Of a stretch of 64,000 nucleotides of DNA, positions 1 to 8,254 are shown in pieces (positions within the stretch are counted from its first letter, which is position 1; every line of letters begins with the position of its first letter). The DNA comes from an uncultured Poribacteria bacterium. Its GTDB lineage: Bacteria > Poribacteria > WGA-4E > WGA-3G. The stretch covers positions 2,806,835 to 2,870,834 of the forward strand of contig OX638352.1 in NCBI GenBank assembly GCA_951813545.1, read 5' to 3'. The notes beneath the pieces are model-generated. The model saw only the letters and a list, made by a program, of their open reading frames with translations. It had not been told where the DNA came from and made no database searches. A program made the position numbers and the translations under genes.

Positions 1-499
1 ACCCGTGCTCAGTCGCGAGGTGTTGGGCGAGTTTCGCTTTGTTTTCGGCAAAAGGATGTAACCCGACGCGTTGCCCGGTGAACTTTCCGTCAACGACCTC
101 CAATTCGTGTGCGACCATCATATCGGTTTGGAAATGCTCATGAAACGGTTGAACAAGAAACGACAACGAACCTGACATGAGGACGACTGTGCGTCCTTCG
201 GCGCGATGGAAATGTATCAATTCGGAAATGTGAGGTGCGATGCTTGCACGCAGCATGTCAACGAAACAGCGGTAGGCAATCTTATGGATCTGTTCCTGTT
301 CCAATCCTCGAAGGTAAACTTTGTTAGATTTCGCCACGGGAAGGGACTTAACCTTCAGAAAATTGGAGGTCCACGCAAACAAATTCGGTATCGGTATCTC
401 GCCGTGGTTTAACAGATACGCCAGAAAGACCTGCTCTGAGGAGAGACGGATAATCGTGCCATCTAAGTCGAAGATGGCACACGTTTTGGATTCTGTCAT
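1..499 (-). CDS. HAD-superfamily subfamily IB phosphatase (SerB-like), partial
   Basis: Reading the minus strand from the ATG at 499 gives at least 166 residues before the window edge. Motif I is FDLDGT at residues 10-15, supplying nucleophile Asp11 and acid/base Asp13. Motif II is VLMSGS near residue 110. The order and spacing, with a helical cap between the two motifs, fit the IB class that includes phosphoserine phosphatase and related small-molecule phosphatases; the substrate cannot be read. The C-terminal motifs III and IV lie outside the window. Its ATG overlaps the TGA of pdxJ (ATGA at 499-496), so translation is probably coupled to pdxJ. Because SerB-type enzymes sit near B6 and serine metabolism, a role in that pathway is possible but is only inference. 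Confidence 0.8.
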   Translation of the reverse strand, partial: MTESKTCAIFDLDGTIIRLSSEQVFLAYLLNHGEIPIPNLFAWTSNFLKVKSLPVAKSNKVYLRGLEQEQIHKIAYRCFVDMLRASIAPHISELIHFHRAEGRTVVLMSGSLSFLVQPFHEHFQTDMMVAHELEVVDGKFTGQRVGLHPFAENKAKLAQHLATEHG

Positions 500-1248
500 G
501 TCGTCTGCTGCCCCAATGCGCGTCGATACGCTTTGACCGCAGGTTCTAATCCTATATAAAGTGCATCTGCCATCAGATGATGTCCAATAGAGACTTCAAG
601 GAGTCCGGGTAATTTTTGCATCAGCGGTAGGTTGTCAAGATTCAGATCGTGTCCGGCGTTGATGCCAAGCCCTAAATCCATCGCCTTCACCGCTGCGTTT
701 TCCAACAACGCGAACTCGCGTTCAATCTCTGCCTTCGTCTGTGCTGTGGCGTAAGGTTCGGTATAGAGTTCAATCCTATCTGCGCCGATGTCACGCGTCA
801 TCGCTATCTGCTCTACATCGGTTCCGCTAAACAGACTCACGCGAATATTGGCATTTTTCAAGGCTGTGATAATCGGTTTCAACGTATCGCCATCTTTGTG
901 AATGTCCCAAACAGTGTGGCTCGTTACTTCACCTGCTACAACGGGAACGAGCGTGCATTGCGTCGGTTTTGTGCGTAACACCATATCAATAAGATCGGGT
1001 CTTGGGTCGCCTTCAATGTTATATTCAATGGTGGGCGTTTTTTGCGTATTGATTTCTGTTAGCCGTTCTGCGATGTCCTGCACATCTGCCGGTTTGATAT
1101 GGCGTTCATCTTCACGCGGGTGTACTGTGATACCTTGTGCCCCCGCGGCGATACAGGTATCGACTGCAGTGAGTACGTCTGGAATATCACCGCCTCGTGA
1201 ATTCCGCAGTGTTGCGATTTTGTTGACATTAACACTAAGAGAGATCAT
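496..1248 (-). CDS. pdxJ: Pyridoxine 5'-phosphate synthase PdxJ
   Basis: This 250-residue protein matches PdxJ over its full length (family size about 240). PdxJ condenses 1-deoxy-D-xylulose 5-phosphate with 3-amino-2-oxopropyl phosphate to make pyridoxine 5'-phosphate in the DXP-dependent vitamin B6 pathway. The N-terminal strand LSVNVNKIATLRN and the active-site segment GITVHPREDERHI (about residues 39-51) are the family hallmarks, and the C-terminal GLGINAGHDLNLDNL and VSIGHHLMADAL segments bind phosphate. The fold is a TIM barrel and the enzyme is cytosolic. An AAGGA ribosome site lies 7 bases upstream of the ATG. The downstream HAD phosphatase overlaps by 4 bases, and glutamate dehydrogenase lies 50 bases upstream on the same strand, so a three-gene operon is likely. 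Confidence 0.95.
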   Translation of the reverse strand: MISLSVNVNKIATLRNSRGGDIPDVLTAVDTCIAAGAQGITVHPREDERHIKPADVQDIAERLTEINTQKTPTIEYNIEGDPRPDLIDMVLRTKPTQCTLVPVVAGEVTSHTVWDIHKDGDTLKPIITALKNANIRVSLFSGTDVEQIAMTRDIGADRIELYTEPYATAQTKAEIEREFALLENAAVKAMDLGLGINAGHDLNLDNLPLMQKLPGLLEVSIGHHLMADALYIGLEPAVKAYRRALGQQTT

Positions 1249-1298
1249 TTTTTGTTCCTTTTCTATGGTTTTTATTTTATTGGGAATGTTGTTACGAG

Positions 1299-2720
1299 TT
1301 ATGGGAAAATACCGAGCTGCATATAAGATTTTGCGATTCTATGGATAGCATTAATAAATGCAGCCGTTCGACAATCCACATCATCATTTTTGCTTCTGTG
1401 TTGCATACGGGTCTCACGCAGCTCCTGATAGGCTCTTATCATGGCATCTTGGAGTCCAGAGTTTACCAGATCTTCCTCATCGGCACCGTGTATTAACTGC
1501 CGTTCATCGTCCGAAAATTCATAGCCGGTTGCTTTCTCAACAGCGCGGAGCATTGCGTGTTGGGTCGTATCTTCAAAACGTTTGCCGAGCCGTCCGAGTT
1601 GCACGTGAGAAAGGTTCCGAAGCCACTCGAAATAGGAGACAGTGACGCCACCGGCGTTGAGGTACGTATCTGGGATAATCATAATTCCGCGTTCTTGAAG
1701 AATCTCATCCGCTGCTGGTGTCGTGGGTCCATTTGCGGCTTCAGCAACAATAGCGGCTTTAATCCGGGGAGCATTTTTCGCTGTGAGTTGGTTCTCAAGC
1801 GCAGCTGGCACGAGAATATCGCACTCTAACTCCAAACCGTCGTTCGGATTCTCAATAAGTTTAGCACCCGGATACCCACAGATTGACCCAGCTTCCGCGC
1901 GATGCATGGCAACTTTTTCGACATCAAACCCTTGTGGATTATAGATGCCACCGTTCTGCTCAAGAATCCCGATGACGCGTGCATCACCCTCCATTAGAAA
2001 CTTGGCAGCATGATACCCAACATTACCGAAACCTTGGATGACGACACTCTTTCCGTGTAAGCCGGGTGATAGTCCGAGTGGTTTCATATCCTCAGTAATA
2101 CTACATGCCTCTTCTAAACCGAAGACGACCCCACGTCCGGTAGCACCTTTCCGCCCATGAATCCCGTTTTGTTCGATCGGCTTGCCTGTTACACATGCCA
2201 TAGCATTAAGTTTATCAGGTGCCATTGTGATATAAGTATCGAGAATCCATGTCATCTCAGTCTCACTCGTTCCAAAATCTGGTGCTGGCACGTCTATTCC
2301 GGGTCCGATATAATTCTTCTGGATTAACTCATAAGTATAACGGCGGGTGATACGCTCCAATTCGCTTTCTGAATATTCGCGTCTATCCAGTTGAATACCA
2401 CCCTTGGCACCACCGAAGGGGACATCAACGATCGCGCATTTGTACGTCATCAACGCCGCAAGTGCCATTATCTCGTCTTCATTGACGAGTGTGCTGTAAC
2501 GGATGCCACCTTTCGTCGGGAGGCTGTGATGGCTGTGCTCCGCGCGCCATCCATGGATGGTTTGAATGGTCCCATCGTCTCGCTTTATCGGGAACGTGAA
2601 ATGGCAGGAGCTGTTACAAATCTTTATCTGCTCCAACAATCCATGCGGATAGTCAGTGAATTGGGCAGCTTTATCAAAATCCGTATTCACTTTCTGGAAA
2701 AACGAGAAACCTTCTGCCAT
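1299..2720 (-). CDS. gdhA: Glutamate dehydrogenase (Glu/Leu/Phe/Val dehydrogenase family)
   Basis: The 473-residue product has the Glu/Leu/Phe/Val dehydrogenase architecture. An N-terminal substrate domain carries KGGIRYST and the catalytic-lysine segment YKCAIVDVPFGGAKGG (around residues 92-108). A Rossmann domain carries VIQGFGNVGYHAAKFL (around residues 225-240). The enzyme interconverts 2-oxoglutarate plus ammonia and glutamate with NAD(P)H in the cytosol. The C-terminal substrate segment NAGGVTVSYFEWLRN is intact. The length suits a slightly extended hexameric GDH of about 420-450 residues, with about 20 extra residues at each end. glnE, which controls glutamine synthetase, lies 1.7 kb away on the same strand, so nitrogen-assimilation genes are close but not adjacent. 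Glutamate specificity is inferred; leucine or valine preference is not excluded. Confidence 0.9.
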   Translation of the reverse strand: MAEGFSFFQKVNTDFDKAAQFTDYPHGLLEQIKICNSSCHFTFPIKRDDGTIQTIHGWRAEHSHHSLPTKGGIRYSTLVNEDEIMALAALMTYKCAIVDVPFGGAKGGIQLDRREYSESELERITRRYTYELIQKNYIGPGIDVPAPDFGTSETEMTWILDTYITMAPDKLNAMACVTGKPIEQNGIHGRKGATGRGVVFGLEEACSITEDMKPLGLSPGLHGKSVVIQGFGNVGYHAAKFLMEGDARVIGILEQNGGIYNPQGFDVEKVAMHRAEAGSICGYPGAKLIENPNDGLELECDILVPAALENQLTAKNAPRIKAAIVAEAANGPTTPAADEILQERGIMIIPDTYLNAGGVTVSYFEWLRNLSHVQLGRLGKRFEDTTQHAMLRAVEKATGYEFSDDERQLIHGADEEDLVNSGLQDAMIRAYQELRETRMQHRSKNDDVDCRTAAFINAIHRIAKSYMQLGIFP

Positions 2721-2743
2721 AGTACTAACCTAAATGTAGTAAC

Positions 2744-2767
2744 GGGCGAGGTACGGAGACCTCGCCC
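2744..2767. repeat. Short palindrome GGGCGAGGT...ACCTCGCCC
   Basis: A perfect 9-base inverted repeat with a 6-base loop lies between the NHL-protein gene and gdhA. Similar GGCGAGG palindromes recur at 37327-37348 and inside the TATAGTAAA elements, so this belongs to a dispersed REP-like set. There is no T-run, so it is not a classical terminator. Confidence 0.7.
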
Positions 2768-2824
2768 TACAATGATTTAGACAAACAATAATACGGTGCA
2801 AAAGTTCACTCTGGAAAACCGATA

Positions 2825-3685
2825 CTACCGTTGCCGAACGAATTTTTGAAGTCGTGCGTCCGCTTGAACTTCGCCAACGTATATATCGCCGTGTGAATCT
2901 AACCAGATGCCGTGTGGACATGCGACAAACTCACCGGGGATGGTGCTTTCAGGCTCGCTTCCCCACTGCGAAACGACCTCGCCGTCCAACGTCATAATCG
3001 TGATACGTTGGTCCAGCTCGGCGATATAGACAAAATTCTCTTCGTCGATATAGATAGTGTCTGGATGCAACAAATCTCCCCACTCTTCAATATATTCTCC
3101 GTCAAGTGTGAAGAACTGTATCCGATTGTTTTCCCTGTCAGCAACCATAAGTCTATTGCGCGGATCGACTCTGACGCAATGTGGAAGATCGAATTCGCCG
3201 GGACCTGTGCCGGGCTGCCCCCACGATTTAATCAGTTCACCATCAGGCGAATATTTATGGACACGGGCATTGCCGTAACCGTCGGTGATATACATTTCGC
3301 CATCGGGTCCGAGTGCCAAATCTGTCGGTTTATTGAAGGGTTCTCCCTCAGCACCGGGTTCATCGGGTGTGCCGAGTGTCATCAACAGTTCGCCTTCAGA
3401 TGTAAATTTCCGCATGACGTGTGTGTCGCGTTCCGTACAATAGATATTATCATCTGCATCGATGAAAATCCCGTGTGCATCCTTGAGAATATCATCCCCC
3501 CAAGAGGTAATAAAGTTGCCGTCCCGATCGAAGACGACCATCGGGTGCTCGCTCCGACTGTAAACATAGACGCGGTCCTGTGAGTCAACAGCAACAGCGG
3601 GAACCCAGCCGAATTCCCAGCCTTCCGGGAGTGACCACCAATTTTCTTGCACAGTATACTGATGTGTTCCTTGTCCATAAACCAT
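2825..3685 (-). CDS. NHL-repeat six-bladed beta-propeller protein
   Basis: The protein is built of repeated NHL-type blades. Segments such as GPDGEMYITDGYGNARVHKYSPDGE, DPRNRLMVADRENNRIQFFTLDGE and DSHGDIYVGEVQADARLQKF recur roughly every 45 residues. It resembles the propeller of peptidyl-alpha-hydroxyglycine alpha-amidating lyase and bacterial SMP-30/NHL relatives; no reaction can be assigned. I place the start at the ATG at 3685 (MVYGQGTHQY, 286 residues) because GGGAGA sits 6 bases upstream; a longer frame to 3718 lacks such a site. There is no signal peptide in either version, so a cytosolic location is suggested. It is followed, after a palindrome, by gdhA on the same strand. Confidence 0.8.
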   Translation of the reverse strand: MVYGQGTHQYTVQENWWSLPEGWEFGWVPAVAVDSQDRVYVYSRSEHPMVVFDRDGNFITSWGDDILKDAHGIFIDADDNIYCTERDTHVMRKFTSEGELLMTLGTPDEPGAEGEPFNKPTDLALGPDGEMYITDGYGNARVHKYSPDGELIKSWGQPGTGPGEFDLPHCVRVDPRNRLMVADRENNRIQFFTLDGEYIEEWGDLLHPDTIYIDEENFVYIAELDQRITIMTLDGEVVSQWGSEPESTIPGEFVACPHGIWLDSHGDIYVGEVQADARLQKFVRQR

Positions 3686-3779
3686 AAATTTTCTCCCTGC
3701 TCCTAAAAGAATTGGCATCTATTCTAACAGGTTTATCGCGATATCTCAAGGGAAATTTCGGGATCATAACTGAGAACAC

Positions 3780-3840
3780 TTGTAGCATAGGCTGTTAGCC
3801 TGTGCATGTATGAGGCGCAACCTAACAGGATACACTACAA
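3780..3840. repeat. Palindromic dispersed repeat (TTGTAGC family)
   Basis: The left arm TTGTAGCATAGGCTGTTAG is matched by a right arm CTAACAGGATACACTACAA with few mismatches. The same structure occurs at 15034-15093, and one arm occurs near 10039-10056. It lies in the divergent intergenic region between the NHL gene and the small membrane protein gene. Confidence 0.75.
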
Positions 3841-3881
3841 AAGAGAAAACTAAGTGACCCTGGATAGCGCGTCTGCCTTTC

Positions 3882-3910
3882 TTGACATTTTTTCGGACCT
3901 ATATTATATT
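3882..3910 (+). promoter_or_regulatory. Predicted sigma-70-type promoter for the 4002 gene
   Basis: TTGACA at 3882-3887 and TATATT at 3905-3910 are separated by 17 bases and point towards the gene at 4002, about 90 bases downstream. Confidence 0.65.
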
Positions 3911-4001
3911 CTGTGATACGTGGGTAAGTATGGGATAAGAGCGTTAGGAAGGACCTCTATCCCATTATTATTTTCGAGAAAACATTCCAACAGATGAGTA
4001 T

Positions 4002-4391
4002 ATGAATATGGAAAACAAACGTGCTAAAGAGAAAAAACAGGTGTTGAGGAATTTTATGTGGGCAGCGATGTTGCTACTCATTTTGCTCTTCGCAGCTATG
4101 GGAATCCTGTTTTATCTGTTGATTCCCGATCTGCAAATTTCACCTGGTACAGAAAAACTCTTTTTGTTAGTTGCATCAATATTCCTGCTCGTAGCACTTT
4201 TCACTTGGGTGTTTTGGTATAGACTTGCTTTAAAAAAATATAAGACAGGATATAAAGAAGAAATAGAAATATTTGAAAAGTCAAAGATATCGATATTCCT
4301 TGATAGTCGAGCATTTAAAGTGCTTCTATATCTTATGATTCTCGTAGCCGCTGGAATTGGTTGGTATATCGGAGACAGGATTTTCGGTTGA
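4002..4391 (+). CDS. Small three-helix membrane protein, unknown function
   Basis: The 129-residue protein begins with a lysine-rich cytoplasmic segment and has three hydrophobic helices at about residues 16-39, 47-69 and 104-125. A charged 30-residue loop containing YKTGYKEEIEIFEKSK separates helices 2 and 3. I recognise no family. It stands alone, transcribed towards the convergent glnE gene whose stop lies only 9 bases beyond its own. An in-frame ATG two codons later (4008) is an alternative start; neither has a strong ribosome site. A canonical promoter is visible upstream at 3882-3910, which supports it being a real gene. Confidence 0.65.
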   Translation: MNMENKRAKEKKQVLRNFMWAAMLLLILLFAAMGILFYLLIPDLQISPGTEKLFLLVASIFLLVALFTWVFWYRLALKKYKTGYKEEIEIFEKSKISIFLDSRAFKVLLYLMILVAAGIGWYIGDRIFG

Positions 4392-4399
4392 GTAATGCC

Positions 4400-7300
4400 T
4401 CAATCAACCAGAATCTGATTAAAGAGTGCGCGGGTTGTCTCTGTCCATTTTCCGTAATCCTGCAAAAACGCTTCCACAGCGGGTGTATCGTCCCTACCCG
4501 TATATCCAAGGCGTCGCGCGAGTTGTCCCAATTCTGCACGATTTTTGGGAAGGGCGTCCAGTGCCCGGTCATGGACGATCCGTAACGCATTTTCGACGCG
4601 CCGCAGGAATTGATACGCTTCGGTTAACTCATCACGCTGTGCCTCTGTCAGGATACCGATATTGTGCAATCTGTCAATCGCGAGGCGCGTGTTTTGTACA
4701 CGGATAGAGGTTTCTGTCCCGCCATGCACCAGTTGAAGGGTTTGGACAGCAAATTCAATATCGACAAGCCCACCGTATCCTGATTTGACATTCGTCGTAG
4801 ATGCCTGTGTCTTACCGCTTCGTCTGCGTCGAGTTGATGTTCGGCGAGTCGCTTGTGCCTCTTTCCGTTGGCGTGTATGCACGATTTCAGCGATCTCCTC
4901 AGACGTTAGGGCATCCTTATAGCAGAAAGCATGGGCGATTTCCAAAAATTGGTTTCCGAGTTGTTCTGTATCCCCAGCGACGACGCGTGCGCGCGTTAAC
5001 GCCTGACGTTCCCAAACTTCCGCAGCATTATCATAGTAATGCTGATACCCTGTTAACGGCAGAGCAATCGCACCGCCTGTTCCGTGGGGACGGAGGCGCA
5101 GATCGATTTCATAGATGCCCATTCCCTGATTTCCAGCGAGTCGATTTACGAATTCTAAACCGACAGCTGAAAAATAGTCTACATTTGACATGCCTTGTGT
5201 CGTTTCGCCATCTGCCGAATAGACGTACATAACGTCTAAGTCTGAACTGAAGTTCAATTCGCGACCGCCAAACTTACCCATCGCAATAATTGCAAACGTT
5301 ACGGGTGTTCCATCAGGACCGATTGGTGTGCCGTGTGCCTCTTGTATCTCTGCTTCAACCTCTGGATAGATGGCTTGCAGAATCGCTTCGGCTAGATCGG
5401 AAAGTTCTTGTGTTGTGTCCGGTAGTGTTGCATTACCGAGAATATTCCGTAAAGCAATACGCCAAATCTCGTCATTCTTGTACCGCCGTAACATAGATAG
5501 CATTCGTTCCTTCGGTGCCTTTGCAACAATCTGCAGTGTCTCTTCTTGTTTCTCAACGATTGTTTTGGAACGTTCTACCAACGTAGGGACGGTGAGTAGA
5601 TCAAAGAGTTCGGGGCTTGCGATGAGCATATCTGCGAGATACAGACTCGTGCCACAGACACGGGTCAGTGCTTCAAGCGTTGATGGCTTTTCTGCAAACA
5701 TTGTGTAATAACTGCTCCGCGCACCGACCTTATCTGTAAATGCCGAAAGGTAGCGGAGTGCCATGTCTGGATTCGGAGATTCTCGTAAGACGTTTAGGAG
5801 CGTCGGTGCGAGTTTAAAGAAGGTGCGCCTCACACTTGGTGAGAACTGGACACCATCACCACCGTTTGCGAGTCGCCTTAGGAGACGCTGCGCGTCTCGA
5901 ACATTTTCAAAACGGAACGTGCTTAAGAAATTCTCCAGCTGCTGTGGATCCTCTTCGGAAAGCAGAACGGCGATGTCAATCCCGTCTTCAGATTCAATCG
6001 AAGTTGCGGTAATTTTCCGAAAAATGGCGCGCACCGCTTCGGTATGTGCGCGGTAATCGGCACGAAATGTTTCCAGGGCATCAGTTTCTACGGTGTGTTG
6101 ATACCCGACCCGTCGCGCGAGTTCGCGTGCTTCGGTTTCTCCGTCTGGAATCGAGTAACGCTGCTGATCTGCCTCAATTTGAATGCCATTCTCAACGGTG
6201 CGTAAAAACCGATAGGCGGTCGAAAGTGCATCTGCATCCTCTGGGTCGAGCAGCGCGTTTTCCTTTAACGCCGCGAGCGTTTCCAAGGTATTGTGCGAAC
6301 ACAACGATTTTCGCTTGGCACCGTGAATCATCTGGAGACATTGCACGGTGAACTCGATATCACGGATAGCACCGGGACCGAGTTTCACGTGCCTTTCAAG
6401 ACTTGTCCCTTCACTGACGAGTCGTTCCTCTATTCGCGCTTTGGTGCGCCGGATGTCCGCCTTAATCTCAGTAAGCGTTACGCCATCTAAGTAGCGCTGA
6501 TACACAAATGGCTGAATCATGCGTATGAATTCGTCACCGAATTCCATATCCCCGGCAACGGGACGCGCTTTGATTAAAGCCTGACGTTCCCATAAATCGC
6601 CCCAACCCTCATAGTAGCTTTCGTAACTCTCCATAGAACGGATAATAACGCCAGCGCTGCTTTCAGGTCGTAAGCGGATGTCAACCCGAAAGACGTACCC
6701 TTCCGGCGTTATCTCACTCATCGCCTTAATGATGAATTCACAGAGGCGTGAGAAATATTCGCTGTTGTCGGTCCCGGTATCCGTGCGGGCATCATCTGAG
6801 TAGACAAAAATGAGGTCGATGTCAGAGCTAAAGTTAAGTTCATAGCCGCCGAGTTTCCCCATCCCGATGATGGCAAAACGGCAGGGTGCGTCGCCGTCTT
6901 CATTGAGGGGGGTCCCGAATTTCGGTTTCATTACCTGATCGTGTCCGATTTCGTAGCAGTGTTGCAACGCCGCCTCTGCTAAATTGCTTAACTCTAACGT
7001 CGTTGTGGCGACATCTGCCGTTTTAAGCAGGTCGCGCAGTCCGATACGGAGTGTCTCGCGTCGTTTGTATCGCCGCAAGATGCGGAGTTTCTGCTCGACC
7101 GAAGCGAACCGAGAGATTGATTGTTTAAGTTCCTGATACATTGTCTCGGAAGTCTTCTGCAGCTCCATCACATCCACATCAATGATGTCATGGAAGTATT
7201 CAGGTGTGCGAATTAGAATCTCGGACAGATAGGTGGACGCACCGAAAGTTAAGATGACAGGACGTATGAAATGCGGTGTATCTCGCAACAACTGATAGAG

Positions 7301-7570
7301 CGATTTGCGGTTAAACGATGCCTCAGCAAAGCGTGAAAAACGATTTAAGGCGGCTTCAGGGTTGGGTGCGTCTATGGAGGCTTTCAACAATGGGATGACG
7401 ATGTCTGCGAAGCATGCTTGGATGTCTGCGTCGTCGGTGATGAGTTCTTGTAAGTTTCGCAATATAGATTCGCTATCTACGCCATCGGCTCTATTGGAAG
7501 CGTCGGATAAAATCCGATGAATTTCTTCTCTCTGGTCTCGTGGGAGTGACAATTCTGTGTAATTCATCAA
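4400..7570 (-). CDS. glnE: Bifunctional glutamine synthetase adenylyltransferase/adenylyl-removing enzyme
   Basis: This 1056-residue protein has the two-module GlnE layout. The N-terminal nucleotidyltransferase motif GMGKLGGYELNFSSDID (Asp250 and Asp252) belongs to the deadenylylating half, and AMGKFGGRELNFSSDLD (Asp777 and Asp779) to the adenylylating half; each is followed by a GlnD/PII-uridylyltransferase helical domain (KLGPGAIRDIEF and GYGGLVDIEF). GlnE switches glutamine synthetase off and on by adding or removing AMP in response to nitrogen status. It is about 110 residues longer than the E. coli protein; part of the excess is a strongly basic low-complexity insertion at about residues 901-926 rich in Arg, Ser and Thr. 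Both catalytic aspartate pairs are intact, so both activities are expected. Confidence 0.95.
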   Translation of the reverse strand: MMNYTELSLPRDQREEIHRILSDASNRADGVDSESILRNLQELITDDADIQACFADIVIPLLKASIDAPNPEAALNRFSRFAEASFNRKSLYQLLRDTPHFIRPVILTFGASTYLSEILIRTPEYFHDIIDVDVMELQKTSETMYQELKQSISRFASVEQKLRILRRYKRRETLRIGLRDLLKTADVATTTLELSNLAEAALQHCYEIGHDQVMKPKFGTPLNEDGDAPCRFAIIGMGKLGGYELNFSSDIDLIFVYSDDARTDTGTDNSEYFSRLCEFIIKAMSEITPEGYVFRVDIRLRPESSAGVIIRSMESYESYYEGWGDLWERQALIKARPVAGDMEFGDEFIRMIQPFVYQRYLDGVTLTEIKADIRRTKARIEERLVSEGTSLERHVKLGPGAIRDIEFTVQCLQMIHGAKRKSLCSHNTLETLAALKENALLDPEDADALSTAYRFLRTVENGIQIEADQQRYSIPDGETEARELARRVGYQHTVETDALETFRADYRAHTEAVRAIFRKITATSIESEDGIDIAVLLSEEDPQQLENFLSTFRFENVRDAQRLLRRLANGGDGVQFSPSVRRTFFKLAPTLLNVLRESPNPDMALRYLSAFTDKVGARSSYYTMFAEKPSTLEALTRVCGTSLYLADMLIASPELFDLLTVPTLVERSKTIVEKQEETLQIVAKAPKERMLSMLRRYKNDEIWRIALRNILGNATLPDTTQELSDLAEAILQAIYPEVEAEIQEAHGTPIGPDGTPVTFAIIAMGKFGGRELNFSSDLDVMYVYSADGETTQGMSNVDYFSAVGLEFVNRLAGNQGMGIYEIDLRLRPHGTGGAIALPLTGYQHYYDNAAEVWERQALTRARVVAGDTEQLGNQFLEIAHAFCYKDALTSEEIAEIVHTRQRKEAQATRRTSTRRRRSGKTQASTTNVKSGYGGLVDIEFAVQTLQLVHGGTETSIRVQNTRLAIDRLHNIGILTEAQRDELTEAYQFLRRVENALRIVHDRALDALPKNRAELGQLARRLGYTGRDDTPAVEAFLQDYGKWTETTRALFNQILVD

Positions 7571-8068
7571 TTTCCTCCTCCATAAGCAACGCTACAATTA
7601 ATGCTATTTTAGCACGATTTTTGCCTTCATTGCAAACCAATTTTTCTACAAACGCGCTGACTTATATTATCCTATAGTTTGGAGAATTTTTTTACGGGAT
7701 ACACATTTCGCCCCTCTGGGGAAACCTGTGTCTTGCGGAGTCTGGCGTTTCTATAAACATTCCGCCCCTCTCGGGCTGCCCTTTGATGTGTTCGAGTTTA
7801 TTTTTCTGTAAGTTGAGTTTGTGTCAGAAAACTCAGAAATGCTTTGGAAACGGATCGTGAACTCGACAGAAACTGTCCAAACTTCGGAGGGAGTCGCGGG
7901 GGAGAATCAGAATCGGAGAGCCTTCTACAGTTGTAAATCATTGCCTGACGAAATATTTTTTTCACGGGATGTAACGTTTTGCCCAAAAAATGTGTCTTTA
8001 ATAATAGTGTGATGACATAGTTGTGTGGTGTTTTTATCAAACTCACGTAATGTCTAATACATTTTTAG
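7571..8068. other. Intergenic region with degenerate repeats, no gene seen
   Basis: This stretch between glnE and the LRR lipoprotein promoter holds no convincing coding frame. It contains imperfect copies of a motif resembling ATTTCGCCCCTCT (around 7706 and 7759) and two similar ACGGGAT-containing segments near 7690 and 7963, which suggests decayed repetitive DNA. Confidence 0.5.
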
Positions 8069-8096
8069 TTGACTTTTTTCTCAACTGCCTTATAAT
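8069..8096 (+). promoter_or_regulatory. Predicted promoter for the LRR lipoprotein
   Basis: TTGACT at 8069-8074 and TATAAT at 8091-8096 are spaced by 16 bases. The -35 region also forms a small hairpin (GTTGA...TCAAC). The leader to the start codon at 8255 would be about 150 bases. Confidence 0.6.
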
Positions 8097-8254
8097 TTCT
8101 ACGCAAGCCAAAGGATGGTGAGTCAATTTCGGCAGAATACCATCAGGTGCTTTAGGTCTGTAGGGTCGAGGTCTTCTCGTCCGGATGCTGAAGCTGCTCT
8201 GAAATACAAAGTAGATAAAACATGAAAACATTTTTCAAACAAGGAGAACGATGA

